Source of the DNA: Atopsyche davidsoni
Taxonomy: Eukaryota > Arthropoda > Insecta > Trichoptera > Hydrobiosidae
NCBI GenBank assembly: GCA_022113835.1
Contig: JAILWY010000013.1
Span: 15,548,001-15,612,000 of the forward strand
Length of the DNA stretch: 64,000 nt
Direction of reading: 5' to 3'
A model generated the notes under the pieces. The model saw only the letters and a program-made list of their open reading frames with translations, was not told the DNA's origin and did no database searches. The translations under genes were made by a program, and so were the position numbers. Below, piece by piece: positions 1-10,243 of the stretch (its first letter is position 1; each line of letters opens with the position of its first letter).

Positions 1-23
1 CAAACCATGTAAACTGAGTAATG

Positions 24-311
24 CTAATTTAACATTATTTCTTCGTTAGTAAACACCTCAGGTTTTATTGGTGTGGTGGAGTCAGTTTCCATGGACGTGG
101 CGGTGGTGGTGATAGGGGTGACGGTTGTAGAAGTGGTAGTAGAAGTGGTCTCAAGGCTATCCACGCGAGCCTGGCAGATGTCCAGCCTGTCCTGGCGATT
201 GGCCGACTCAACAGCGAGAGAGATGGTGGCCACGAAGAAGGCGAACAGGAAAACGCTGAGGGCGGTGGACAGCTTGTTCCTGCCAACCCAGTCCAGGATA
301 TTAGTCAGCAT
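24..311 (-). CDS. small Thr-rich single-pass membrane protein
   Basis: Uninterrupted 95-residue frame starting at an ATG at 311-309. Residues about 15-37 (LSTALSVFLFAFFVATISLA) form one hydrophobic segment suited to a membrane anchor. It is followed by a short charged stretch with one Cys, then a tail of about 35 residues dominated by Thr and Ser, a likely O-glycosylation region if exposed outside the cell. Upstream, the minus strand reads a pyrimidine tract ending in gtgacag at about 331-337, a good splice acceptor, so the ATG lies in a second exon behind a 5' UTR intron. I do not recognise the family. It sits at the window edge on the same strand as two Osiris genes, but it has no DUF1676 region. 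The coding status rests on the membrane segment, higher GC than the surroundings and the acceptor. Confidence 0.6.
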   Translation of the reverse strand: MLTNILDWVGRNKLSTALSVFLFAFFVATISLAVESANRQDRLDICQARVDSLETTSTTTSTTVTPITTTATSMETDSTTPIKPEVFTNEEIMLN

Positions 312-1063
312 CTTGAAGCCTCCTCAAGAAGCACCCTGTCACAAAAAAAAACATATTTTTTGGACTATATTAATTCAGTCCAAAATTAAGGACAACGTTA
401 TTTTATGACAAGAGATAAAATTGATATTGTTTTTTCAAGCATTGGTAAATAAAATATCTAAATAAATGGATTTTATTATTTTACGGTTTCTGAAAAACTG
501 AAGGGTTACCAGATGTCATTAGTTGTTCATTTTATAACAATTTGGTAATGCTGCGGAAAGAGCTATTACCTGTAAACAAAGAAATTTGAGTCATATAAAG
601 AAAGCTGGTTTATTACTAATACTCATAAAAAATACCTATACTCATAAGTAATACATTTTTTTTTGTTTTTTTTTTTAAATTTAATTGAGTGGCTGCAAGT
701 TATTAATCAAATCAAATTATTCCAACGTCAGCCATAAGGGAGAAATGTTATGTGTAAACAAATTGCAATTAGTTTTTAACAGCTTCATGAAAAGTAAATT
801 ACTACACAAACAATTTTATGCTATTAGAATATGATACAATACCAATATATTTACTTCTAAAATGGACATAATATTTAACGTACTTTGGTAGCAAACACGT
901 ATATCTGTTTAATGTAAAGTATTCGCAAAAAAACAATTTGATTTATGATTAAAGAAAAATATATATGCAAAGAAATGCAAATATTAATTAATGCAGATAA
1001 ATAAATTATCTCTTAACGTGTATTAAACATCGTTAATAAAAGAAAGCGTATCACTTACTGTTA

Positions 1064-1160
1064 GTTCACAATTATTCACTTGAGGCTGATATTTGGCGCA
1101 AAACAATGACTTGTAAAATTCAAGAAGTCGCGTGGCTTCCTGATTCGCACCTTCGCACTT
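1064..1160 (-). other. possible non-coding first exon of the small membrane protein gene
   Basis: On the minus strand this GC-richer stretch ends at a good donor, aaca|gtaagtga, near 1060. It could splice to the acceptor at about 331, leaving an intron of roughly 730 nt. No promoter element was identified. The far edge is approximate. Confidence 0.3.
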
Positions 1161-1843
1161 GAATCGCAAAATTATTATTAAAAAAAAAAATTGATTAGCT
1201 GGCTGTGAGAGGAGATAAGGAGTGATAAGGCTGAGGACCAGAATAACAATATTATAGTAAAATCCATACCGGGGATACAGCGATATCTACATATATCAAT
1301 AAATAAAGGAATTACCTTGAAACCATTTCACGTGTCGATTACCTGCTAAACGAGGAGACACACACACACACATATATTATATATAAAACATAAATGTTTC
1401 GTTAATTTTTATTAAGTTATCATTATACAAAATGTGATAGAATTATCATAAACACTAAGTGTTTGATATCAATGTTTTTTTAAAATTCTAAATATAGTAA
1501 TCGGGAGCTTAATTTATTGTCCGATTAATCTCGAATATCGTACGTCGGAACTCAACGTTTCTAATACGAAATATCAGCAACCTGGAATAATTAAAATCGA
1601 ATATCCACACATTAAAGAAAATATGCTTTGTAATAAATGTTTTTTATTCATAATTACTGCGTGTTTATAAGATCACAAAATTTCAATTTTTCAGATTCAT
1701 GAAAGTGTTCGTAAACAAGAGTCGGAAAACACGATCGTAAAAACAAACAATGAAGTAATCTACGTTATTTATACGTAACGTTTTTTTCGCATGTGTTGTT
1801 TTTGAAAACTATAGTCCGTCATATATATGTAGTATAGTAAACA

Positions 1844-2056
1844 ATTCAATATTTTTGACAGAGAGTACTTGGTAGAATTCCATTTTAATATTTTTGAGTA
1901 AAATACTTGAGTGATTTTCCACATGTTCGTTTTTATTTGTTGGCATTATCAAACAGATAATGTGATAATGCTGTTTGCTCTGTTTGATTTGATAAACCGG
2001 TCACAAATAAAAACGAACATGTGGAAAATCACTCAAGTATTTTACTTAAAAATATT
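1844..2056. mobile_element. fold-back (Penelope-like) repeat with 13 bp target duplication
   Basis: Two 55 nt arms, 1886-1940 and 2003-2057, are inverted copies with one visible mismatch. The insert is flanked by the direct repeat AGTATAGTAAACA at 1831-1843 and 2057-2069, so it arrived by an integration event that makes a long duplication, as target-primed retrotransposons do. Inside is a conserved block (TTGATAA, then AAACCGGTC) found in other copies in this window. Assignment to Penelope-like long repeats is an inference from the inverted structure, the duplication length and the hammerhead-like core. Confidence 0.6.
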
Positions 2057-3298
2057 AGTATAGTAAACAGTAGTTGCGCTAGTAGTCGCCCCCGCCCACG
2101 TCCCTAGGTCCTGATGGATAATTCTGGAGGGTTCTTTGAATGTCAATGTGCTACACCAAGTATATATTTCCAATACTTTGAGACATCTGTCGTATTAATT
2201 TTTCTAAAATTAGTGAACAAAATATTAACACTTTGGTGCATTCAAGCACAGATGACTCTTTCTCATTGATTTTCTTTCCCTTGCATTATTTTGTATGTAA
2301 CAATATTGCAGGTTTGTTTTAAACAGTTTAATAAATGTAACATCAGTTCTAGCTTTTAACATAAAAAACTTAACTATCCCTAATCTTATAACACTTAATT
2401 TTTCGCGATCATTATTTATTACCGAAAATACAATATTCATTCAAAAGTGTACTTACCTATAGAAAAACGGTGATAAGTGTTTTACGGAAATATTATAATC
2501 TTAGAACAGAATAAAGAAAAAGACTAATTGTACAAAGGAAAAACATTATTTTCTTAAAATATTTATTTATCAAATATAAATTAAATAAAAAAAATATTTA
2601 CAGAATAGCAACACGGACGAATAATTATGCGTAAGGATATTTACAAATGGTTAAAATGTTCTTAAAAATTAGCAGTCATTTTTATACAAAAAAGTATTAT
2701 TCACTGGCAGTAAAATAATGTTTGTATCCGTTATCCAAATCCTAAGTTTCGAACCCAACTCATGATATTAACTATAATTTTTTTCTAGATATTTTAAAGA
2801 TAAATACTAATATTTTTCAATAAATTAAAAAATAACAACATTGATTATTAAGTTTATGTAAAAAAACGAGGTAAAAGAAATATTTTTAAGGCAGCAACCC
2901 AAAAAAGTCACTCAAAATCACTTAAATTTTGTAAGTAAATCAATTTTAATTTATTTTTGTAACTTAACAGTATGTGATTAAATATAAAAGGCCCATCAAC
3001 AAATAATCACAATATAATTTACAGGTATTTTTATTTTTCGTTTACTAATTAACATCTTAGTCCCAGAAAACAGTTACTATTTTTCAGGTATAATTTACAT
3101 AGTGCCTGATATAAAAAATTACAAAGTGTCGGCAGAGAAAAGAGCGGGCAGAAAATGAAAAAACATTATAAAAAATATTATAAAAAAGGGAATCAATATC
3201 AAACTATTACTATATCGTTTTAAAACAAAAATTGTATCATTATGCATTAATTAATTTAAAATGATATAAAATTTGAATAATAAATAGTACACCTAAAG

Positions 3299-3474
3299 CA
3301 TAGGTTCCCAGCGGGGGCGGTGGCGGGTCCAAGGGAAAATGGGGGGCGTTATGGAATACCTCTATGGTATTTTTATATGGAAATAAAATTGGTATAACTG
3401 TTATGCCAAAGGGGCGTTGTAATTTTTTTTTCTTGTCAAGAAAGCGGTGGTCAATAAAAGGTTGGGAACCTATG
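3299..3474. mobile_element. hAT-type MITE
   Basis: Terminal inverted repeats CATAGGTTCCCA and TGGGAACCTATG bound a 176 bp non-coding element. The flanking octamers ACCTAAAG and ACCTATAA agree at six of eight bases, as an aged 8 bp hAT target duplication would. The interior is G-rich and has no reading frame. Confidence 0.6.
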
Positions 3475-3609
3475 ACCTATAACATGACTTTTATACACCA
3501 CGTATCAGTTTTATAGAACTTTGTAGCTAATTTGACTCGTTAGGTTAGGTTAATCTTGTTGAGGGACAAGGCATTTGATTCGTGAAGATCCATTATTAAA
3601 ATTATAAAA

Positions 3610-3810
3610 GTACCTTTGTATTTTGGCTTCACTTTGAGTTTATTAAAATTATTTGCATTACTAGTTTCGACTTAATACACTGGGTCATCATCAGATGCAT
3701 AACATAACTGAGTTTAGTTAAGCATCTGATGATGACCCAGTGTATTGGGTCGAAACTAGTAATGCAAATAATTTTATTAAACTCAAAAGGAAGACAAAAT
3801 ACAAAGGTAC
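3610..3810. repeat. long near-perfect fold-back repeat with hammerhead-like cores
   Basis: Arms of about 85-90 nt (3610-3697 and 3721-3810) are reverse complements with only a few mismatches, around a 23 nt loop. The plus-strand right arm reads GCAT, CTGATGA (3726-3732), a 6 bp stem GACCCA/TGGGTC, GAAAC (3752-3756), then TAGTA and ATGC. GCAT and ATGC can pair as stem I. This is the layout of a type I hammerhead ribozyme, with one extra T (3733) before stem II. The left arm carries the same motif on the minus strand with a damaged stem II. It ends about 30 nt beyond the stop codon of the Osiris gene. Confidence 0.7.
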
Positions 3811-3842
3811 TATTATCATTATAATTATAGGTTGGGTTAGGT

Positions 3843-5192
3843 TCAGGACGACGGCAGGCTCCTGGTGTTGACGTAGGCGCCGTACTCCTCCATGCCGGCT
3901 CCGTGGTATCCGTAGTGCACGTCCGCCAGACGCTCCTCACCTCTATTCTTGAAGGCGTTGCTGGTCCTCAGCGCGTTGAAGGCGATCAAGAGAAGAGCCA
4001 CCTTACCGACCATCAGAGACTTCACCAGCATCATCTTCAGCGTGCTCAAGAACATGGGGAGGATCGCCGACTGAATGAGGAACGGGATGATGAACATCGG
4101 CAGGATACGGCGCAGCAACTTCTTGTCGCTGCCCCTCCCCCGGCCTGAAATAAACACAACAACAGATGTCACAGATTGTACAGCTTTTCAGAGTCATTAT
4201 TTTTCAGGAATTTTTTTAAAAATAACCTAAACTTGTTTTATCTATGTTAGGTTACAAACTGAGTTTTTATTTTTCTAACCTAACCTAACCTAAAGCATGT
4301 AAAGCTAGGATCCGCATTCATGTTTCTGACCTTCTATCTCTGAAAATGAGGTCATCTTCGTGGAAAATATATCTTAGACATCAATACGGTAGTCATAATG
4401 TTAGAAACGTAAAAGGAAAGAATGACGTGGTTAGCTAAACCTAATATACCCTAATAGGTATAATTAGTTTTTACACAAATTTAATTGAATCTAGCTGATA
4501 TATAGGTTGGATTAATTTGTATTTCTACATATTTAAACATTGAGTGTGCGACATTTTTAATATTAATCGTTTTTGTCTTTTAAATGCTCCGTCAGACTAC
4601 AAACACACGCTTAAAAATATGTATAAAAGGTTTATTTTACAATACGCTGTATGCCATCCTGACAATACTTGTAGATATATTATATACACCTAACTGACTT
4701 GGAGAATTATTTTTGATTAAATATTATGAATCACATGTCACTTGAAGTTTAAGATATATAATAGTAAGATGAAGAGTAAGTTGTGCCGAAAGCGTTTTTG
4801 TTGGAAACACTTTTTTTTATTTTAACAAACACCAAAAAAAACTATGAAATGAAGAACAAAATAATCACAAATAGTAACACTGAATCGCACTATTTATAAA
4901 TAAGCAATTGATATTATTTAAATTATGTGTAAATAAGAAATGAATAAATAAACATACCTTCAATCGCCTTTGAAACGTTAAAATTGAAGTTGACAACAGC
5001 GGTTTGATTTTCACGCGCGTCCAAGGGGAAGCTCATGAAAGCTCCATCGGCGAGCTCCAGAGTCTGACGCGCCTCCTCCCCCGCGACCCCCACACCCTCC
5101 ACAGCCTCCACCCCCCCCGCCAGGCTGCTGCAGCCCAGTGCTGCCAGCAGCACCAGAGGACCAGCCACACCGGAAAATGAGAATCGGACCAT
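3843..5192 (-). CDS. Osiris-family (DUF1676) protein, short form
   Basis: Two coding exons, 5192-4958 and 4144-3843, joined by a GT-AG intron (donor gaag|gtatgt, acceptor tttcag|gccg) in a Gly codon, give 178 residues. The start has a clear signal peptide (about residues 1-28). The junction reads IEGRGRGSDKKLL, the basic stretch that precedes the conserved DUF1676 hydrophobic region (LLRRILPMFIIPFLIQSAIL and on). The C-terminus is Tyr/Gly-rich with EEYGAY. Osiris proteins are insect-specific, usually 200-300 residues, and belong to the secretory/endosomal system of cuticle-forming cells. This one is short and lacks the paired cysteines usually found before DUF1676. A TATA box upstream argues that no coding exon is missing. 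Confidence 0.85.
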
Positions 5193-5321
5193 CTTCTAGA
5201 CCTGCTGCATCATCGCTGCGGGCGCGTGTGCTCTCTCGCGCGGCTGGCCGACTACTGCGGTCTCCGGAGGCGGACCCCATCCAAGAATACACCCAGCGGA
5301 TAAAAATTCTGCACAAGAGCA

Positions 5322-5330
5322 TTTTATATA
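5322..5330 (-). promoter_or_regulatory. TATA box of the short Osiris gene
   Basis: The minus strand reads TATATAAAA here, about 130 nt upstream of the ATG. A start site about 30 nt downstream would leave a 5' UTR of about 100 nt in one exon. This supports 5192 as the true start codon. Confidence 0.5.
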
Positions 5331-6232
5331 CTATATTATTATACGAGTATTACATTAAAAAAAAAATTCTGAAATATATAATACCGCCATAACAATAAAA
5401 AAGAAGGATATACCATATGTTTAAGCGACGAGTTTTTCAACATCTTAATATTGCTTCAATGGTGTTTTTTTTTTCACTGTGAGGAACACTGTAATTAGCA
5501 AATGTAAGTTAATATCCAAAGTATTCGACGTTTTTATCAAAAGACAGGACAAAAATTACAATTTTTTTTTTCGTTACTAAAATGTGGTATCGTGCTGTGT
5601 GAAATGTTTACACAGTTTTACCAGACTAACATATCGAATCGAATTCACTGTCAAACATACTATAAAATTAAAAAGTTAAGTCTTGTTAATAATGTGATAG
5701 TACATTGTTTGCACATACTCGTGTTACTTTTTTAGATTGAATATCAACCGTGACGCATGCATTCTAGTCGCTGGCTATTTGAAATGTGCACGCCATCTTG
5801 CAAATAAAACGTTATAAAATTCTCACCTAGAAAATTTGTTTTAATTAAAATAGCTAAAAAAACAATGCATTAATGCACCGCGGTTTTTTATTCGACGAAG
5901 TGAATAAAAATCGAGAATAAAATGTGCCAGAATGTATTGCAAAAGCGTGGACTAAATGCATTAAAACGGAATTCATCTTGAACCGTTTCAAATAAAAATG
6001 AGAACAATATTTTAAATAATACGTATTAACTGTTTATTAAAAGTTTTTATGAAATATATTTTGCTAATTTTGAATATTAAATAGGCGGTTTGGGGGTGCT
6101 CTAATTTTTAACATAATTTTTAAAATTCTCACTTTTTACAAAAGTGACGTTGGTTTAGGTCCAGGGTTATTTTTATGTGTTGTAACTTAACAAATAATGT
6201 ATTATATTAATTAAAACTATGAGAAACGACAA

Positions 6233-6300
6233 ATCATCACAGGTTAGCATCGAACTCAGACCTTTAACGCGATCCGCCACCATATCAAGCTGGGCTAGAA
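6233..6300 (-). repeat. possible tRNA-derived SINE fragment
   Basis: The minus strand contains a degenerate polymerase III B box (GAGTTCGATGC) in a GC-richer patch. No complete cloverleaf or A box was found. Weak call. Confidence 0.25.
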
Positions 6301-6861
6301 TTTGGATCGTCGTATACAAGCGTCAAACCGATATTTATATCGAATCTATAGCCTAAATAATAAGAAAAATAATTGGTTTACACATTATTCAAGCGATTTT
6401 ATACTACAAAAATGAAAAAAAAAAAAAAACATTTTTCTTTTGATAGTATTTTCGCCATTCATGGGGTTCTTCAGATTCATGACTCAAGAAGCACATGACA
6501 GGCGAGAGTATTTAACAAATGATAATGTTCATAATTTCCAAACCCATTAATATTTGTTGTTTAAATATGGAGTATTGCAAATTGAACCAGTCTGTCGCGG
6601 ATGACCGATTCTATTTATGGTATAAAGTGGATATTCCGAATCGCAGATTATCTATGAAAGTCTGTCGGTGCGCACGTCTGTTCACGCACCACCGCGCCTG
6701 ACGCTCTACATCCGCCGGATCTCCCCGCTGCTCCAGCTGGAGTGGCCGGCGGCAGGCTGGAGGGATCCTCATTGCAAACGAAGTTGCAAAGTGGTAAAAC
6801 ACTAATCGTTTATATCAATACGACCCCACGATATTTTAGCTTTATTTGTATTGCTCTATAT

Positions 6862-7316
6862 CAGTGGCTCTCAAGCTCTTTTGGGCCACGGACCCCCTTT
6901 CAAAGTCAAAACTTGCTCACGGACCCCATTTCATAGTCAAATCTTGCCTACGGGCCCTGGGTGAAAAACTACATAAATTCATATTATAGACTAGTTGGTG
7001 CAAGTATCGACTCTATTGCGTTCCTGTATTAACCTGCCTGACTCACAGCGATGCCTGTTTTTACTTGTATTTTATGCACCTGCCTATATTTATATTTTAC
7101 TAAGGACGTAAAAATCGCTAATAATGTATTCATTGTTATTTATTTTAATTTCCATATTAATAAAAATGTGTCACAATTTTTTTATTTTATATTAAACCTT
7201 GCGCGGACCCCCTGGCGTTGTTCAGGGACCCCCAAATCAATTTTAATTTTCTAAGGACCCCCTGAATGATCCCAGGGACCCCCTGGGGTCCGTAGGGACC
7301 ACTTTGAGAAGCACTT
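6862..7316. mobile_element. non-autonomous hAT element
   Basis: It begins CAGTGGCTCTCAA and ends TTTGAGAAGCACTT, the usual hAT terminal inverted repeats. The octamer CTCTATAT occurs at 6854-6861 and again at 7317-7324, a perfect 8 bp target duplication. The ends are built of repeats with the phrases ccacggaccccc and cagggacccc. It has no convincing transposase frame. Relatives lie at 16306-17129 and 43145-43391. Confidence 0.8.
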
Positions 7317-7324
7317 CTCTATAT

Positions 7325-10240
7325 TAAAGCAATTAATATGAACCATTAGATTACGATAATTTTTATTTTGCGAGACTTTCGAGGAGTTCTTCGGTCTAGC
7401 TTAGCACTCTAACGGTATTAAAACTCAAAAAAACTTAAATATATAGTTTTTAAATGGGATTTTTCAGCTTTTATTTGAAGCGATTGTAAAACATGTGTTT
7501 TTTTTGTATAATAATACAAATGAGATCTTGAAGAAGACAAGTATGATCTCGATGAAACGTTAGAGTATAGAAGAACCTGTGCTCCTTTTTGATTGAACCT
7601 GTACCTGTGGAGAAGTTGTTCTTTCTCCATCGGCTCGACCAGGCGTCCACCACTCAGCACCCTGTGAGGTCAGCTCCAAGAACCAGTCGCGCTGGTCGAG
7701 TGCTGCTCCCGCATCCTGCTCTGCTGACCCTGAACACCCATTTGACTATCTGTACTTGACACAGGGAGATTGAGTCTGCTCACAAAAAATATTCTTATGA
7801 AATAAAAAATATTCTCCCCGGAATAAATGCTACATTGTAGCTCTGAACACGACTATTCCTTTTTTATTTTTATTTATTTCCACTCGTTTTTTTAACATAG
7901 TTTAAGCTGTTCAAATGATTATTTAAAAAAATATATTGACATCTTACCAAAACAAGGAACATTGTGGCACTTTCAAAGTGAGACCTCTGAATTTAGCACG
8001 CACTATCTCCCAGCAACATAAAACTTATTTGCAAATTCAAGAGAGATGTGTGGTAAATAATAATGTTCTGCAATAAATAAGAAAGTGATATCAAATGAGT
8101 TTATTAAGTGGAACTCGATATGCTTGTGAAGATTAATACCATCGCTTGTTGCAGACCTGTCCAGGATATTGTACTGCAAATAAACAATTTTTATATTACA
8201 AAGAAAATAGCGAACAAAAATCTGAGTGCATGACTTTTGCTTGTGGCCAATATAAGTTTGATTTTACAGAATAAATTTCTCCACATAAATATTATACATA
8301 CATTCAATTGAGATACCCACATTGATATTTTTTTCAAGATTAGGTAACAAAATTGAAAGGTGGAAGGCTAGCACTGAGTTGATGAACCAACAATGACAAT
8401 ATAGACAATAATGCTTGCATAATTTATTTATAGTGATACTTGTCTCTACATGTAAAAATTAACACCTATATTTGCTGGCATCCCTGACTTCTGGCCTCAA
8501 TATAATGATATAAAAAGCATGATACATATATCAGAGGTGGTGTGTCCGAGTAATCGATTATTATCGATTACCTTTAAACAATGCAATAATAATAAAATAT
8601 TAAAAACATAATAAAAATATTGGTTGCGGTGATTGTAAATTTCACGCCTCTTTTTTATAACAGCAAAGGTAATTTTGGTATGAAAAATCTTTCGTTCGTG
8701 TATTATATCTACTGAAGGACAAAAACATTTTGTTGGTTGATGATTTGTTGTGAGACAAGTGATAAATTGTGAGTGTGTTTGATTGTCTTGCGAATTTTAC
8801 TTATTTACTAATTATGATAATATTTAAAAAGTTTTAAATCATAGTGATGTCTACATAATTTAAAATATCTGTTGTTTAAAGTTCACTGCTGGCTTCAGTC
8901 GTGTATTCCGTTGAAATAGCAGAAACTGTAATTTTAATTGTGTGTTATCATCAAGCATAATTCGCTTAATGGATTGGAAAAGTGCTACTGTCATGTACAG
9001 CCGTTTCTAATTAAATGCTTACCTATATCTGAAAACTTTGCTCGATAATCATAGATCTGTGTGGCAGTGATGTAGGGATAATAGAAAAAAAATCGTAAAT
9101 ATTTAATATTTAATAAATAATAAATTATTCCAGTGTTTCAGATGAGACATGAAATTGATTATAATGTGAGAGAAGTGCACACTCCGCGCCTCGCGTTGGT
9201 ACTAGATCTCTCAAGTATTAAATTTCTTGTCTTAACGAATCACTATTCAACCTAAAATGTAGCTAACAATAAATAAATAATAAATATTAGACCCGTTGTA
9301 AATATTATTTGTACAAATTATGAAAGAAAATATTACAATTTACACTCAGATTTCATTTTATCAGTCCCAGCTGTAATTCAATCACTTTTGAAAACATGGA
9401 AATTTGATTTTAAAACATCTTAATTTTTAAAACTTGATAAATGCTCAAGCCAAAGTAAAAAATTAAATTTCTTTAAATTTGATCATATTACAATGATGTA
9501 AAGTTAAACTGATAGAAAGTGATTTTTGCAAATTCCATTCATATTAAAATTATGGATTCGACCATGAAAATCTGAATATTGATTTAATATTTCAAAAGTA
9601 AAAGTATGCAATTATTCACCATGTATTGTTATTTTTTTTTCAATACTTGATAAATTAATCGAAAGCGAATAACATTTAACGAGAAAATATTAAATTTCGC
9701 AATGGCACATTATCATCATCTAATTTTTTAGAATCAAAGTAGAAAAAAACCTTACATATTGAAATATATGAACAAAGAATGGTTTACACATCAAAATTAT
9801 ATAAAACTGTCAGTTATTATATAACAAGTCAGTTGTAAATAATTATATTTCACCGCATGTGGATTATTGCGTTCATAAAATTTTAAATAAAATTTACACG
9901 TTATTTATGCCCAAATTTTGAAATAATTTATTTGAATATACACGGTGCCATCTTCAAGAAATTCATATGTCTATTAAGCTAAGATGATGCTTTGGTGTTT
10001 TTTTTAGTTTACAATAGAGATAAAAACATCTCCATGAAAAAAATATTTTTCACTCTGATATTTTCTTAAAAATTAGAAAAATGAGAGTGTTTGAATGTTT
10101 GATATAAATGCTATTGCCCAACTGTTTTAGATATTTTTGTCGTCAAGACTGCACTCCATGCGATATGATGCGTCGTCAGGTTAGCTGTTGCATCGTGACA
10201 TATGAGGAGGGGCTTTTGTAGACCTGTTCATCGGTTATCG
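7325..10240. other. intergenic, largely featureless
   Basis: AT-rich DNA between the first two Osiris genes. The only structured part is 7500-7790, where a GC-richer patch follows a stretch (7525-7575) with the wording of the degenerate hammerhead-like repeats (cttgaagaagac, then gatgaaacg). I see no gene in 7800-10140. Confidence 0.4.
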
Positions 10241-10243
10241 CTA

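Noticed and set aside
73..408. Plus-strand 111-codon open frame opposite the small membrane protein
   Set aside because: It is low-complexity Val-rich translation of the antisense of Thr codons; the minus frame has a membrane segment and splice signal.
7500..7790. A gene on the minus strand (80-codon frame)
   Set aside because: The frame covers the gaaacg-type repeat phrase and has no start context or domain; treated as repeat.
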